From NCBI GenBank assembly GCA_021828105.1, contig JAKATG010000030.1, positions 14,464 to 78,463 on the forward strand: a stretch of DNA of 64,000 nt. Reading direction: 5' to 3'. This document shows, piece after piece, positions 1 to 7,483 of this stretch. The position numbers and the translations under genes were made by a program. Position 1 is the stretch's first letter; every line of letters begins with the position of its first letter. This DNA is from Taklimakanibacter sp021828105 (lineage in GTDB: Bacteria > Pseudomonadota > Alphaproteobacteria > Rhizobiales > Aestuariivirgaceae). The notes under the pieces were generated by a model. The model ran no database searches, was not told where the DNA came from, and saw only the letters and a program-made list of their open reading frames with translations.

Positions 1-4
1 CAAG

Positions 5-562
5 ATGAGGCCCTCGACGACATTGCTGCTGATGCTCGTTATCCTGGTACGAGCCGCCATCGCAGACATTCCCGCTTCTGCGCGCGACCCATCAGGGCAT
101 CCCGTTTCCATCAATGCTGCCAAGCCGGTTTCCGTCGAGAGCGAGTCGCTGAAGACCGTTGCGTCCTGGCTCTCTGCTGAATTTGGACTGACTGTCGCCG
201 AGCTGCCCCATATCGAATTTGTCGCCAGGGAGCGGATGATCGCCCTTCGCCATCGTGGCCTGCCGTCGGACCACATGAGCGAGGGGCGCGACATTCTTGC
301 CGTTTATGACGACGACGCGCGGACGATCTATCTGCCGCAGGGCTGGACCGGGCAAACAGTGGCCGAAGCCTCCATCCTCGTGCACGAGATGGTTCATCAC
401 GCCCAGAATCTCGGAGGAATGAAAGCCGAATGTCCGCAGGCCCGGGAGAAGCTGGCCTATGAAGCGCAGCAGCGCTTGCTCAGGCGCTTCGGAACTGGCC
501 TGGAAGAGGAATTCAGCATCGACGGTTTCACGCTTCTCGTCCTCACCAATTGCGGATTCTGA
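5..562 (+). CDS. Secreted DUF6647-like protein with HExxH metallopeptidase-type motif
   Basis: 185 residues. The N-terminus has a hydrophobic stretch (LLLMLVILVRAAIA) followed by a cleavage-like region, so export to the periplasm is likely. A HEMVHH motif at about residues 127-132 matches the HExxH zinc-binding signature of metallopeptidases, and the C-terminal half carries two cysteines (near the ECPQ segment and the final NCGF). The overall layout resembles the small DUF6647 family of alphaproteobacteria, whose substrate is unknown. The gene starts four bases into the window, so its ribosome binding site and a longer N-terminus cannot be judged. It converges with the sugar kinase downstream. 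The metallopeptidase-type fold is moderately supported by the motif. The function is unknown. Confidence 0.75.
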   Translation: MRPSTTLLLMLVILVRAAIADIPASARDPSGHPVSINAAKPVSVESESLKTVASWLSAEFGLTVAELPHIEFVARERMIALRHRGLPSDHMSEGRDILAVYDDDARTIYLPQGWTGQTVAEASILVHEMVHHAQNLGGMKAECPQAREKLAYEAQQRLLRRFGTGLEEEFSIDGFTLLVLTNCGF

Positions 563-569
563 ACGACCC

Positions 570-1493
570 TCACTTCATGAGATCGGCCATCGCATCGCGC
601 GCGATGACGGCGCCCGGATATTGGATGACGCGACTCGCTAGCGCATGCGCCTTGCGGACGCTCTCGGGAATGGAGTCCCCTGTGAGCCTGGATGCGAGAT
701 AGGCGGCATTGAAGCTGTCGCCGGCGCCGGTCGTGTCGCGCGGCGCTGCGTCTCTTTGGAGATCGATCGTGCCGTCGCTCGTATGCACCGGACCGCCGCC
801 GGTCTTGACCACGATTTCCTGTGCTCCCAGCGCGACAAGCTTTCCGGCCCAGGCCTGAGGCTCTTCCTGGCCGAAGATCTGATCGAGATCATCGGCCGAA
901 GGCAGCACATGGGTCGAAGCCGCGATCGCCTGCCTCATCCAGGAAGCAGCGGTCCCGGAGTCGGGCCACAGCCGCGCGCGGTAATTCGTGTCGAAGGCAG
1001 CGACGCGGCCCAGCCCCTTGAGCTTCCGCATGAGGCCCAAGAGACGCTCACGCCCCTGATCGCTCAAGATGGCCAGCGTGATGCCGCTGCTATAGACCGC
1101 ATCCGCCGTACTCAGCTTCCGGGCGAGATCGCCGTCCTCGAAGAGCTGGCGCGCCGGGGCTTCGCTGCGCCAATAGCTGAAGGAGCGCTCGCCCTTGGCA
1201 TCGGTGTCGATGATATAGAGGCCGGGCCTTCGGTCCTTCACCCGAATGATGAGGCTCGTGTCGATGGCCTCGCTTTGGAAACCCTCGATCATCCAGTCGC
1301 TCAAGGCATCATCGCCGAGCCGGGTCACATATTGGACGCGCGCCTCCTCAGGTCTGAGCAGCCGGGCCAGATAGACGGCGGTGTTGAGCGTATCGCCGCC
1401 ATAGCGCCGGTCATAGGAAAGGGGTCCTGCGGATGAGCGGGCGAGCTCGATCATCGGCTCGCCGATCGACGCGATGGTGAGGGGGCGGGTCAT
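570..1493 (-). CDS. kdgK: 2-dehydro-3-deoxygluconokinase (PfkB family)
   Basis: 307 residues, typical for the PfkB/ribokinase family. The N-terminal GEPMIEL strand and the GGDTLNTAVYLARL segment form the substrate-binding side. The C-terminal DTTGAGDSFNAAYL motif (about residues 253-266) supplies the anion hole and the catalytic Asp of GAGD. The overall pattern best matches KDG kinase, which phosphorylates 2-keto-3-deoxygluconate to KDPG for the Entner-Doudoroff aldolase. No aldolase or hexuronate gene is adjacent, so the exact sugar is inferred from family resemblance. It is transcribed away from the iron locus, and a perfect Irr-like palindrome lies 10 bp upstream of its start codon, although that site more plausibly serves the divergent genes. 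Confidence 0.85.
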   Translation of the reverse strand: MTRPLTIASIGEPMIELARSSAGPLSYDRRYGGDTLNTAVYLARLLRPEEARVQYVTRLGDDALSDWMIEGFQSEAIDTSLIIRVKDRRPGLYIIDTDAKGERSFSYWRSEAPARQLFEDGDLARKLSTADAVYSSGITLAILSDQGRERLLGLMRKLKGLGRVAAFDTNYRARLWPDSGTAASWMRQAIAASTHVLPSADDLDQIFGQEEPQAWAGKLVALGAQEIVVKTGGGPVHTSDGTIDLQRDAAPRDTTGAGDSFNAAYLASRLTGDSIPESVRKAHALASRVIQYPGAVIARDAMADLMK

Positions 1494-1502
1494 GAAGCCT
1501 TC

Positions 1503-1517
1503 TTAGAATACTTCTAA
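1503..1517. promoter_or_regulatory. Irr-type iron box (ICE palindrome)
   Basis: The sequence TTAGAATACTTCTAA is a perfect inverted repeat (TTAGAA, 3-nt spacer, TTCTAA). This matches the core of the iron control element bound by the heme-responsive regulator Irr in Rhizobiales. It lies in the gap between kdgK and the cysteine-rich/imelysin genes, next to a locus full of iron proteins, which makes a real Irr site plausible. It sits about 45 bp upstream of a candidate -35 box for the rightward genes. Direct reading of the palindrome is certain; Irr binding is inferred. Confidence 0.65.
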
Positions 1518-1562
1518 TCTCTTGAACAACTTGGATTTTTTGCCGCAAGGCGGCGAAGCCGA

Positions 1563-1610
1563 TTGACAGGACGGGGCTCCATCGAATAACTGACTAAATC
1601 ACTCGGATTT
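1563..1610 (+). promoter_or_regulatory. Candidate promoter with overlapping IscR-like site for the iron locus
   Basis: TTGACA at 1563-1568 is a consensus -35 element. An AATAAC/ATAACT stretch at 1585-1591 is correctly spaced (16-17 bp) to be a weak -10. Overlapping and following the -10 is CTGACTAAATCACTCGG, which resembles the IscR type-1 / alphaproteobacterial iron-Rhodo-box pattern (GACTAAATCAGTCGG) with one central departure. The site would cover the -10 region, a repressing position. The first codon of the downstream gene is at 1633. The promoter call is moderate and the IscR assignment tentative. Confidence 0.5.
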
Positions 1611-1632
1611 TTTGGTTCGCAATGGTCCACCG

Positions 1633-2160
1633 ATGAGCGCGCAATTCTGTCCCGCGAGCTGCCCGCTGAGGCTCCTCGATCGCAAGCCCGAAAGGCTGGT
1701 GGTCACGGGCCTGCGCTGCTGCATGGCCGGCTACAATTTCGGCGACATAGACTGCTGGGAGACCGCCTGGCGGAGCTATTGCATGGAGCTCGGCACCAGC
1801 GACGCGCGCCGCCTGATGGGCGAATTGCAATATTGGGTGCGCTGCCTCAGGGCCGAATGCACCAGGCCGCTCGATGTGTTCCCGCATGGTTGCGGCCATG
1901 TTTGCCGCGACGAATGCATGGCGCTGTCGCTGATCGCCGCCCTTCAGGACAATGATCTGGGCACGGCTCTCCTCGCGGCGCGCCATTTGAGCGGCCATGT
2001 CGAGGGCGAGCCGCCGCTTTCCTTGACCGTCGCCGGCCAAGGTTATGCCGATGCGCTGATCGGCGCCGGCCAGAAGCTCATGAGCGTTCCCGCATCCGTT
2101 GTTCTCTCCATCGCCGCTTTTGGCAGCGGGCCCTCGCCGGCTGAGGAGACAGTTCATTGA
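1633..2160 (+). CDS. Cysteine-rich conserved protein of unknown function
   Basis: 175 residues from the ATG at 1633; a TTG at 1612 in the same frame would add seven residues but overlaps the promoter and is less likely. The protein has at least eleven cysteines in CxxxC, CC and CxxxC-type groupings, including an HGCGHVCRDEC segment that looks able to bind metal or a cofactor. It has no signal peptide, so it is probably cytoplasmic. It resembles an uncharacterised alphaproteobacterial family that starts MSAxFCPASCPLRLLDR; I know of no assigned function. It is the first gene after the iron-type regulatory sites and lies 40 bp upstream of imelysin 1, which suggests a role in iron sensing, iron handling or a linked redox step. 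That role is inference from position. Confidence 0.75.
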   Translation: MSAQFCPASCPLRLLDRKPERLVVTGLRCCMAGYNFGDIDCWETAWRSYCMELGTSDARRLMGELQYWVRCLRAECTRPLDVFPHGCGHVCRDECMALSLIAALQDNDLGTALLAARHLSGHVEGEPPLSLTVAGQGYADALIGAGQKLMSVPASVVLSIAAFGSGPSPAEETVH

Positions 2161-2200
2161 GCCAACCATGCATCAATCACTCAGAAGGGGACTTACCATC

Positions 2201-3478
2201 ATGAAACGGCATCTGTTTGCGCTTGCCGCCGGCACGGCCCTGACACTGGCCTCGGTCATCTCGATCGCGCGCGGCGAAGACGTGACGGCGGGTGCCGTCC
2301 TCAAGCATTATGGCGATGTGGCGGAAGCCATGTATGGCGACGCTCAGGCTGCGGCGGGAGACCTCGGCAAGGCCATCGATGCCTTCATCGCCGATCCGAA
2401 CGACAAGACGCTCGCTGCCGCGCGCGCGGCGTGGAAAGAGGCGCGCCCCTGGTATCAGCAGACCGAAGGCTATCGCTTCGGCAATGCCATTGTCGATGAC
2501 TGGGAGGGCCGCGTGAATGCCTGGCCGCTCGATGAAGGCCTGATCGACTATACCGACAAGGCCTCCTATGGCGAGACCTCGGACGAGAATCCGCTCTATA
2601 CCGCCAATGTCATCGCCAACACGTCGATCCGCATCGGCAATGACACGGTGGACGCGACCAAGATCGATGCCGATCTTCTGCGCAAGCTGCAGGAAGCGGG
2701 CGGCAATGAAGCCAATGTGGCGACGGGCTACCATGCCATCGAGTTCCTGCTCTGGGGCCAGGATCTGAACGGCACCAAGGCGGGCGCCGGCAATCGTCCG
2801 GCGAGCGATTTCGACACCAAGAACTGCACCAATGGCAATTGCGATCGCCGTGCCGCCTATCTGAAGGCGGCGAGCGATCTGCTGCAATCCGATCTGGCCG
2901 AAATGGTCGGAAACTGGAAGGCCGACGGTGCGGCGCGCAAGGAGCTTAAGGGCAAGGGCGATGAAGGCGGTCTCGCCACCATCCTCACCGGCATCGGCAG
3001 CCTGTCCTATGGCGAGCTCGCCGGCGAGCGCATGAAGCTCGGCCTCATCCTGCATGATCCCGAGGAGGAGCATGACTGCTTCTCCGACAATACGCATAAT
3101 TCGCATTATTTCGACGAGGAAGGCATGATCTCGATCTATAGCGGCAAGCTCAAGCGCCGCGACGGATCGACCCTCGAAGGGCCAGGCATCGCCGCCCTCG
3201 CCACGGCCAAGGCGCCGGCCGAGGCCAAGAAGCTCGACGAGCTCATGAGCGATGCCGAGAAGAAACTGGGTGCGATCCGCGACCGGGCGGAAAGCGGCAA
3301 AGAGGCCTATGACCAGATGATCGGCCAGGGCAATGAGGAGGGCAATGCGCTGGTGCAGTCGGCGATCGATGCGCTGGTGGCTCAGACACGTGGGCTGGAG
3401 GCGATCGTCGCCGCCCTCAATCTCAAGATCACCGTCGAAGGCTCCGACAGTCTCGACAATCCTTCCGCCGTCCAGTGA
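2201..3478 (+). CDS. Periplasmic imelysin family protein (peptidase M75 fold), iron-regulated type
   Basis: 425 residues. The ATG at 2201 is preceded by AGAAGGGGA at a good distance and opens a clear signal peptide (MKRHLFALAAG...ARGEDV); longer in-frame starts from 2099 lack support. The GxHxxE motif of the imelysin superfamily is present as GYHAIEFLLWGQD at about residues 176-188. A second segment, EEHDCFSDNTHNSHYF, is typical of the IrpA/ICMP type. Imelysin proteins such as EfeO and IrpA act in periplasmic iron uptake, not as proven proteases. The neighbours (ferredoxin, bacterioferritin, multicopper oxidase, second imelysin) fit iron acquisition. A tiny HTH gene follows with overlap or near-overlap, suggesting co-transcription. 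Confidence 0.92.
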   Translation: MKRHLFALAAGTALTLASVISIARGEDVTAGAVLKHYGDVAEAMYGDAQAAAGDLGKAIDAFIADPNDKTLAAARAAWKEARPWYQQTEGYRFGNAIVDDWEGRVNAWPLDEGLIDYTDKASYGETSDENPLYTANVIANTSIRIGNDTVDATKIDADLLRKLQEAGGNEANVATGYHAIEFLLWGQDLNGTKAGAGNRPASDFDTKNCTNGNCDRRAAYLKAASDLLQSDLAEMVGNWKADGAARKELKGKGDEGGLATILTGIGSLSYGELAGERMKLGLILHDPEEEHDCFSDNTHNSHYFDEEGMISIYSGKLKRRDGSTLEGPGIAALATAKAPAEAKKLDELMSDAEKKLGAIRDRAESGKEAYDQMIGQGNEEGNALVQSAIDALVAQTRGLEAIVAALNLKITVEGSDSLDNPSAVQ

Positions 3479-3486
3479 GGTCGCCC

Positions 3487-3759
3487 ATGCTCAGATACAA
3501 GCGACATGTCCAGTCCTTCACCGAGGCCGAGATCGCCGAGAAGCTCAAAGTGGCGGAAACGCTGCGCGAGGAAGGCAAGCGGGTCTATGAGATCGCCCGT
3601 GTTCTGGGTGTCACGGACACGACCTATTACAACTGGCTGAAGCGGGCCGAGAAGCCGATGCGCGAAGGTGACGAGTTGCGCCGGCTGCGCCGCGAGAATG
3701 CCCAGCTGAAGCGGGCGGTGAAGTCGCTGGCGAACCTCGCCGGAGCTGCCCAGAGTTGA
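3487..3759 (+). CDS. Solo IS3-OrfA-like helix-turn-helix protein with C-terminal coiled coil
   Basis: 90 residues from the ATG at 3487, with GAGG 6 bp upstream; a GTG at 3475 overlapping the imelysin stop is the alternative. The N-terminal half (FTEAEIAEKLKVAETL...YEIARVLGVTDTTYYNWLKR) is the HTH of IS3-family transposase OrfA. The C-terminal half (LRRLRRENAQLKRAVKSL) is a short leucine-zipper-like coiled coil, also as in OrfA. No OrfB, terminal inverted repeats or target duplication is visible; the gene sits tightly between imelysin 1 and the ferredoxin gene in the same direction. It may be an insertion-sequence remnant or a domesticated DNA-binding protein; the evidence does not decide. Confidence 0.7.
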   Translation: MLRYKRHVQSFTEAEIAEKLKVAETLREEGKRVYEIARVLGVTDTTYYNWLKRAEKPMREGDELRRLRRENAQLKRAVKSLANLAGAAQS

Positions 3760-3763
3760 GCCT

Positions 3764-4276
3764 ATGATCGTTTGTCAGTGCAATGTCATCACTTCGCGCC
3801 ACATCAAGGAGGCTGTCGGCCGCCTGATGGAGCTCGACGAGTTTCGCGTGGTGACGCCGGGCGAGGTCTTCCGTTGCTGCGGCCAGCGTCCGCAATGCGG
3901 CGGCTGCATGCCGCATCTGGTTAAGCATATGGAGGCGGCGGTTCTCGAAGTCCGAAGGCTGACTTGCCAAGAGCACCAATCTGCACCATCCTCCGAAAGC
4001 GAAGCAGAAGTTCTTCCCAGGGAAGGACTTCCCAACTCTCGGGAGAAGGCGGATGAAGGGTCACAAGAAGGTCATCGAGTATCTGAACAAGGGCCTGAGG
4101 AGCGAGCTCACGGCGGTGAGCCAATATTGGGTTCATTTCCGTCTGCTGGAGGATTGGGGCTTCTCGAAACTCGCCAAGAAGGAGAGGGAAGAATCGATCG
4201 AGGAGATGCATCACGCCGACAAGTTCATCGAGCGCATCGTCTTCCTCGAAGGTCACCCCAATCTGCAGACACTTGA
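3764..4276 (+). CDS. Bfd-like bacterioferritin-associated [2Fe-2S] ferredoxin with anomalous C-terminal overrun
   Basis: Residues 1-65 are a Bfd-like domain: MIVCQCNVIT at the start, then CCGQRPQCGGCMPHL, giving the CxC...CxxC-type ligands of a [2Fe-2S] cluster. Bfd reduces bacterioferritin so that stored iron can be released. Family members end around residue 65-90. Here the open frame continues for about 100 further residues of low-complexity, non-family sequence and overlaps the bfr gene in another frame by 224 nt. A TGA lies in the neighbouring frame at 3960-3962, exactly where a normal Bfd would end. Either a one-base indel removed the natural stop or the long tail is genuine. The functional part is probably 3764 to about 3960. 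Confidence 0.7.
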   Translation: MIVCQCNVITSRHIKEAVGRLMELDEFRVVTPGEVFRCCGQRPQCGGCMPHLVKHMEAAVLEVRRLTCQEHQSAPSSESEAEVLPREGLPNSREKADEGSQEGHRVSEQGPEERAHGGEPILGSFPSAGGLGLLETRQEGEGRIDRGDASRRQVHRAHRLPRRSPQSADT

Positions 4277-4538
4277 TCCCTTGATGATCGGACAGGACAT
4301 CAAGGAAGTCCTGGAAAGCGATTTGAAGGCCGAATACGGCGCCCGTGATCTCTATAAGGAGGCCTATAAGGCGTGCCACGAACTCGGCGACTTCGTGTCC
4401 ATGGAGCTCTTCAGGGAGCTTCTAGAGGATGAGGAAGGCCATATCAATTTCATCGAAAGCGAGCTCAGCCTTCTCGACAAGATCGGGCTCGAGAATTACG
4501 GCCAACTGCAGGCCGATCACGCCGACAAGAAGGAATAG
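4053..4538 (+). CDS. bfr: Bacterioferritin
   Basis: 161 residues, full family length. MKGHKKVIEYLNKGLRSEL matches the Bfr N-terminus, with ferroxidase Glu18. EEMHHAD carries Glu51, the heme-axial Met52 and His54, and DLKAEYGARDLY and LLEDEEGH carry the remaining di-iron ligands. The protein assembles into a 24-mer cage with heme that oxidises and stores iron in the cytoplasm. It follows the Bfd-like gene, the usual redox partner for iron release, and its start lies inside the overrun of that reading frame. The AACTCTCGGGAGAAGGCGG stretch just upstream contains a GGAG-type ribosome binding site. Confidence 0.97.
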   Translation: MKGHKKVIEYLNKGLRSELTAVSQYWVHFRLLEDWGFSKLAKKEREESIEEMHHADKFIERIVFLEGHPNLQTLDPLMIGQDIKEVLESDLKAEYGARDLYKEAYKACHELGDFVSMELFRELLEDEEGHINFIESELSLLDKIGLENYGQLQADHADKKE

Positions 4539-4548
4539 GCCACCGAAA

Positions 4549-4812
4549 TCTCCCTCCGCCGCGCGAAGCGCTGGGAGGGTGGACGCCCGACCTTGTTCCG
4601 CCGAAGCGAAGCAATCTTGCTCTGCCGAAACGAAACTTCGGCTTCGCGAAGGCGAGAGGGCGGACGGGTGGGGTTTCTCCGGCGGCACGTGTTCGGCGAT
4701 TGACCCCAATTGCTTGCAAATATTTTTGCTTGCGAGACCTGTCTTGTTGAGAGACCCCACCCGTCGCGCGTTCCGCGCGCCACCCTCCCCGCCTTCGGCG
4801 GTGGAGGGAGGT
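4549..4812. repeat. Nested inverted-repeat intergenic element between bfr and the multicopper oxidase gene
   Basis: The 291-bp gap from 4539 to 4829 is mostly an inverted-repeat element. The outer arms are around 4549-4583 (CTCCCTCC...GGGAGGGTGG) and 4781-4812 (CCACCCTCCCC...GGAGGGAGG). An inner pair lies near 4661-4679 (GGACGGGTGGGGTTTCTC type) and 4750-4765 (GAGAGACCCCACCCGTC). The centre is AT-richer and has no convincing gene. The structure resembles a MITE-like or mosaic intergenic repeat. It could separate the bfr transcript from the oxidase operon by forming a large hairpin. Arms are imperfect. Confidence 0.6.
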
Positions 4813-4829
4813 TTTGTGCGAGCCGCGCA

Positions 4830-6281
4830 ATGCTGACGCGCAGGGCCGCCATCGCTGGCCTGGGGGTAGGCCTCGTTGCTCCCGCTCTGCTGTCGCTGCC
4901 GCGACGGCCGGCGGCAAGACCATTGCTCACACCGCCCGTCGCCGGGGCGCCTGCACTTCACGACGTCACGCTTGAAGCCAAAGCAAGAAGCGTCAAGCTT
5001 CTGGGCAAGGACGGCCCTGAAAGCACGCTCTGGACCTATGGCGATGAACTCTTTCCAGTCCTCCGCCTGAAGCGCGGCGACCGCTTGCGCGCGACGCTGA
5101 AGAACAGTCTCGGCGAGCACACCTCCATTCACTGGCATGGCGTGCGCGTGCCCAATGACATGGACGGCGTCCAATATGTGACGCAGAAGCCGGTCGAGCC
5201 AGGCGAGAGTTTCACTTACGACTTCAGCCTTCCCGATACCGGCACCTTCTTTTTCCATCCGCATTGCAATGAAACGGGTCAGGTCGGCCATGGGCTCCTG
5301 GGCGTCGTGATCGTCGCGGGCGACGAGAGCGAAGCCTTCGACGATGAGGCGGTGATCATCGCCAAGGACTGGCGGCTTGCCGAGGATGGGTCGTTCCTGC
5401 CTTTCTCGACCGACAGCGGGGCGGCGCGCGCCGGCACTTTCGGCACGCTGCGCACCGTCAACGGGGTGAAACGCTTCGCGCGGAAGGTTCCGGCGGCGGC
5501 CGATATAAGGCTGCGCCTCCTCAATCTCGATGCGACGCGCATGATGGATGTGGGCGTCGAGGGGGCCGAGGCGCGGATCATCGCCATCGACGGCAATCCG
5601 GTCGAAGCGATGCCGCTCGATTCCTGGCGCATGGGTGCTGCGTCCCGTCTCGATCTGGTGCTGCGCACACCCAAGGCCGGGGGCAAGGTCCGTTTGCGGG
5701 ATTATTTCCCGACCGAGATCTTCGACCTTGCGGAACTGGAGGCGGAAGGCCCCGACCGGCGCGCGGAACCTTTCGATCCCGCCCCCCTCTACGCGTCTCG
5801 AGTTCCCGAGCCCGATCTCGCGGGGGCCGAGACTCAGCCTTTCGTCTTTGGCGCCGCTTCCGATGCGATCGCAAGCTTCATCGACACGCTCGATCCTGAT
5901 GATCCGCTATCCAAGGTCATTTTGGATGATTTGTGCACCGCCAGTCGTACATTCTGGGCGATCAACAAACGGTCCTGGCCCAATGATGGACATCGGAACC
6001 TGCCGCCGCCTCTGGCGCGGCTCAAATCGGGCAAGAGCTATCGTTTCACGCTGCAGAATGCGACCCCGCATCCGCATCCGATCCATCTCCATGGCCATAC
6101 CTTCAAGGTGCTCGGCTCGTCGAAGCGGAAGCTCCCCGTCCATTATGCCGACACAGTCCTGGTTCTCCCTAAGGAACGCATCGAGATCGCCTTCGTTGCC
6201 GCCGCCGGGAAGTGGATGTTCCATTGCCACATATTGGAACATCTGGAGACCGGCATGATGGGATATTTCGCAAACGCATGA
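4830..6281 (+). CDS. Exported multicopper oxidase (CotA/CueO-like, possible ferroxidase)
   Basis: 483 residues from ATG 4830; the longer in-frame extension starts inside the upstream repeat and is rejected. The N-terminus MLTRRAAIAGLGVGL is a Tat-type signal with twin arginines. All four copper-binding segments are visible: IHWHG (about residue 110), FHPHC, HPIHLHGHTF and HCHILEHLETGM near the C-terminus, the last providing the type 1 copper ligands including the axial Met. Multicopper oxidases couple one-electron oxidation of substrates (Cu(I), Fe(II), phenols) to reduction of oxygen in the periplasm. Given the imelysins and bacterioferritin nearby, Fe(II) oxidation is the most economical guess. 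Its stop overlaps the di-heme gene start (ATGA). Confidence 0.92.
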   Translation: MLTRRAAIAGLGVGLVAPALLSLPRRPAARPLLTPPVAGAPALHDVTLEAKARSVKLLGKDGPESTLWTYGDELFPVLRLKRGDRLRATLKNSLGEHTSIHWHGVRVPNDMDGVQYVTQKPVEPGESFTYDFSLPDTGTFFFHPHCNETGQVGHGLLGVVIVAGDESEAFDDEAVIIAKDWRLAEDGSFLPFSTDSGAARAGTFGTLRTVNGVKRFARKVPAAADIRLRLLNLDATRMMDVGVEGAEARIIAIDGNPVEAMPLDSWRMGAASRLDLVLRTPKAGGKVRLRDYFPTEIFDLAELEAEGPDRRAEPFDPAPLYASRVPEPDLAGAETQPFVFGAASDAIASFIDTLDPDDPLSKVILDDLCTASRTFWAINKRSWPNDGHRNLPPPLARLKSGKSYRFTLQNATPHPHPIHLHGHTFKVLGSSKRKLPVHYADTVLVLPKERIEIAFVAAAGKWMFHCHILEHLETGMMGYFANA

Positions 6282-7483
6282 CGGCGCTTCGCCATGTCCT
6301 GACAATCCTATTCTGCCTGGTCGCACCGGTTGCCATGGCGGAAGAGCTCGATTCGGCCGTCGGCAAGGCGCTGTTCGACCGCAAATGGGTGCAGGCGCCG
6401 GCTTCCACCAATGCCGCCGACGGGCTCGGCCCCTTGTTCAACGCCGTGTCCTGCGCGTCATGCCACAAGAACGGCAATGGCGCCCGCTTTTCCGCGATCG
6501 ACGGTGTGCTCGGCGCCGCGGGCTTCGTCGTCAGGCTGGGCGATGCCAAAGGCGCGCCCGATCCCGTTCTCGGCCGCCAGCTCCAGGAACATGCTATTCC
6601 GGGCCTCACACCGGAAGCCCGCATCTCGCCCTATCTCGAGCCTGCGGGTGATGGCCTTACCCGCATGCTGGCCAAGGTCACATTTAATGAAAGAGCGTCG
6701 TCTCCAGGAATTGAGCAGGAGATCCGTGTCGCGCCCTCGCTTCTCGGACGCGGCATGATCGCCCGCGTGGCCCAGAGCGAGATCGTCAAGCTGGCCGATC
6801 CCGACGATCGCGATGGCGATGGCATATCGGGCCGCGCCCGTATCATCCAAACCAAGGAAGGCTCGAAGATCGGCCGCTTCGGCCTCAAGGCGACGGCCGC
6901 GAGCCTCACCGACCAGACGGCCGATGCGGCCATGCTCGATATGGGCCTGTCCTCACCCTTGCGGCCTTACCCTTACGGCGATTGTCCCGAGGCCGAGACG
7001 GCCTGCCGCGCCAATGCAACCGGCCGCAGTCCGGATTTTGACGGGGAGGAAATTTCTAAGGCGATGGTCGAGATGGTCGCGGACTATGTGGCGACCTTCC
7101 AACCCAAAAAGGTTAAGGCGGACCCGGAGGGCGAGAGCCTGCTCAGGGAGACGGGCTGCGTCTCCTGCCATGTGCCGGCCCTCAAGGCGACAACGGGTGA
7201 GACATTACCGGTCTTCACCGATCTCCTGCTGCATGATATGGGCAATGGGCTGGCTGGCGCCTTTCCCGATGGTTTCGCTGCGGCGAATGAATGGCGCACC
7301 GCCCCGCTGATCGATCTCGACGCGCAGAAGGGCAAGAGACGGTTCCTTCACGACGGACGCGCGGCGACGCTGGATGAAGCCATAAGGTGGCATGGTGGTG
7401 AAGCTGTGAAGGCGAAAGAACGCTATCTGGGATTGTCGGCCGAGGCCAAGGCCCGGCTCATCGACTATCTGGGGACGCTCTAG
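6278..7483 (+). CDS. Periplasmic di-heme cytochrome c protein (DUF1111, 'thiol oxidoreductase' type)
   Basis: 401 residues from the ATG at 6278, which overlaps the oxidase stop by four bases; this start gives a clean signal peptide (LTILFCLVAPVAMAEE). Two c-type heme sites, CASCH and CVSCH, lie near residues 58 and 293, the family arrangement for DUF1111 proteins distantly related to di-heme cytochrome c peroxidases. These are often encoded beside imelysin and DUF1513 genes, as in the Pseudomonas aeruginosa imelysin cluster, and are probable electron carriers or peroxidases. The order oxidase, di-heme protein, imelysin 2, DUF1513 with overlaps or zero gaps indicates one transcript. The exact reaction is unknown. 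Confidence 0.9.
   Translation: MTALRHVLTILFCLVAPVAMAEELDSAVGKALFDRKWVQAPASTNAADGLGPLFNAVSCASCHKNGNGARFSAIDGVLGAAGFVVRLGDAKGAPDPVLGRQLQEHAIPGLTPEARISPYLEPAGDGLTRMLAKVTFNERASSPGIEQEIRVAPSLLGRGMIARVAQSEIVKLADPDDRDGDGISGRARIIQTKEGSKIGRFGLKATAASLTDQTADAAMLDMGLSSPLRPYPYGDCPEAETACRANATGRSPDFDGEEISKAMVEMVADYVATFQPKKVKADPEGESLLRETGCVSCHVPALKATTGETLPVFTDLLLHDMGNGLAGAFPDGFAAANEWRTAPLIDLDAQKGKRRFLHDGRAATLDEAIRWHGGEAVKAKERYLGLSAEAKARLIDYLGTL

Noticed and set aside
3487..3759. A complete insertion sequence
   Set aside because: Only an OrfA-like HTH is present; no OrfB, terminal inverted repeats or target duplication could be seen, so no mobile element is called.
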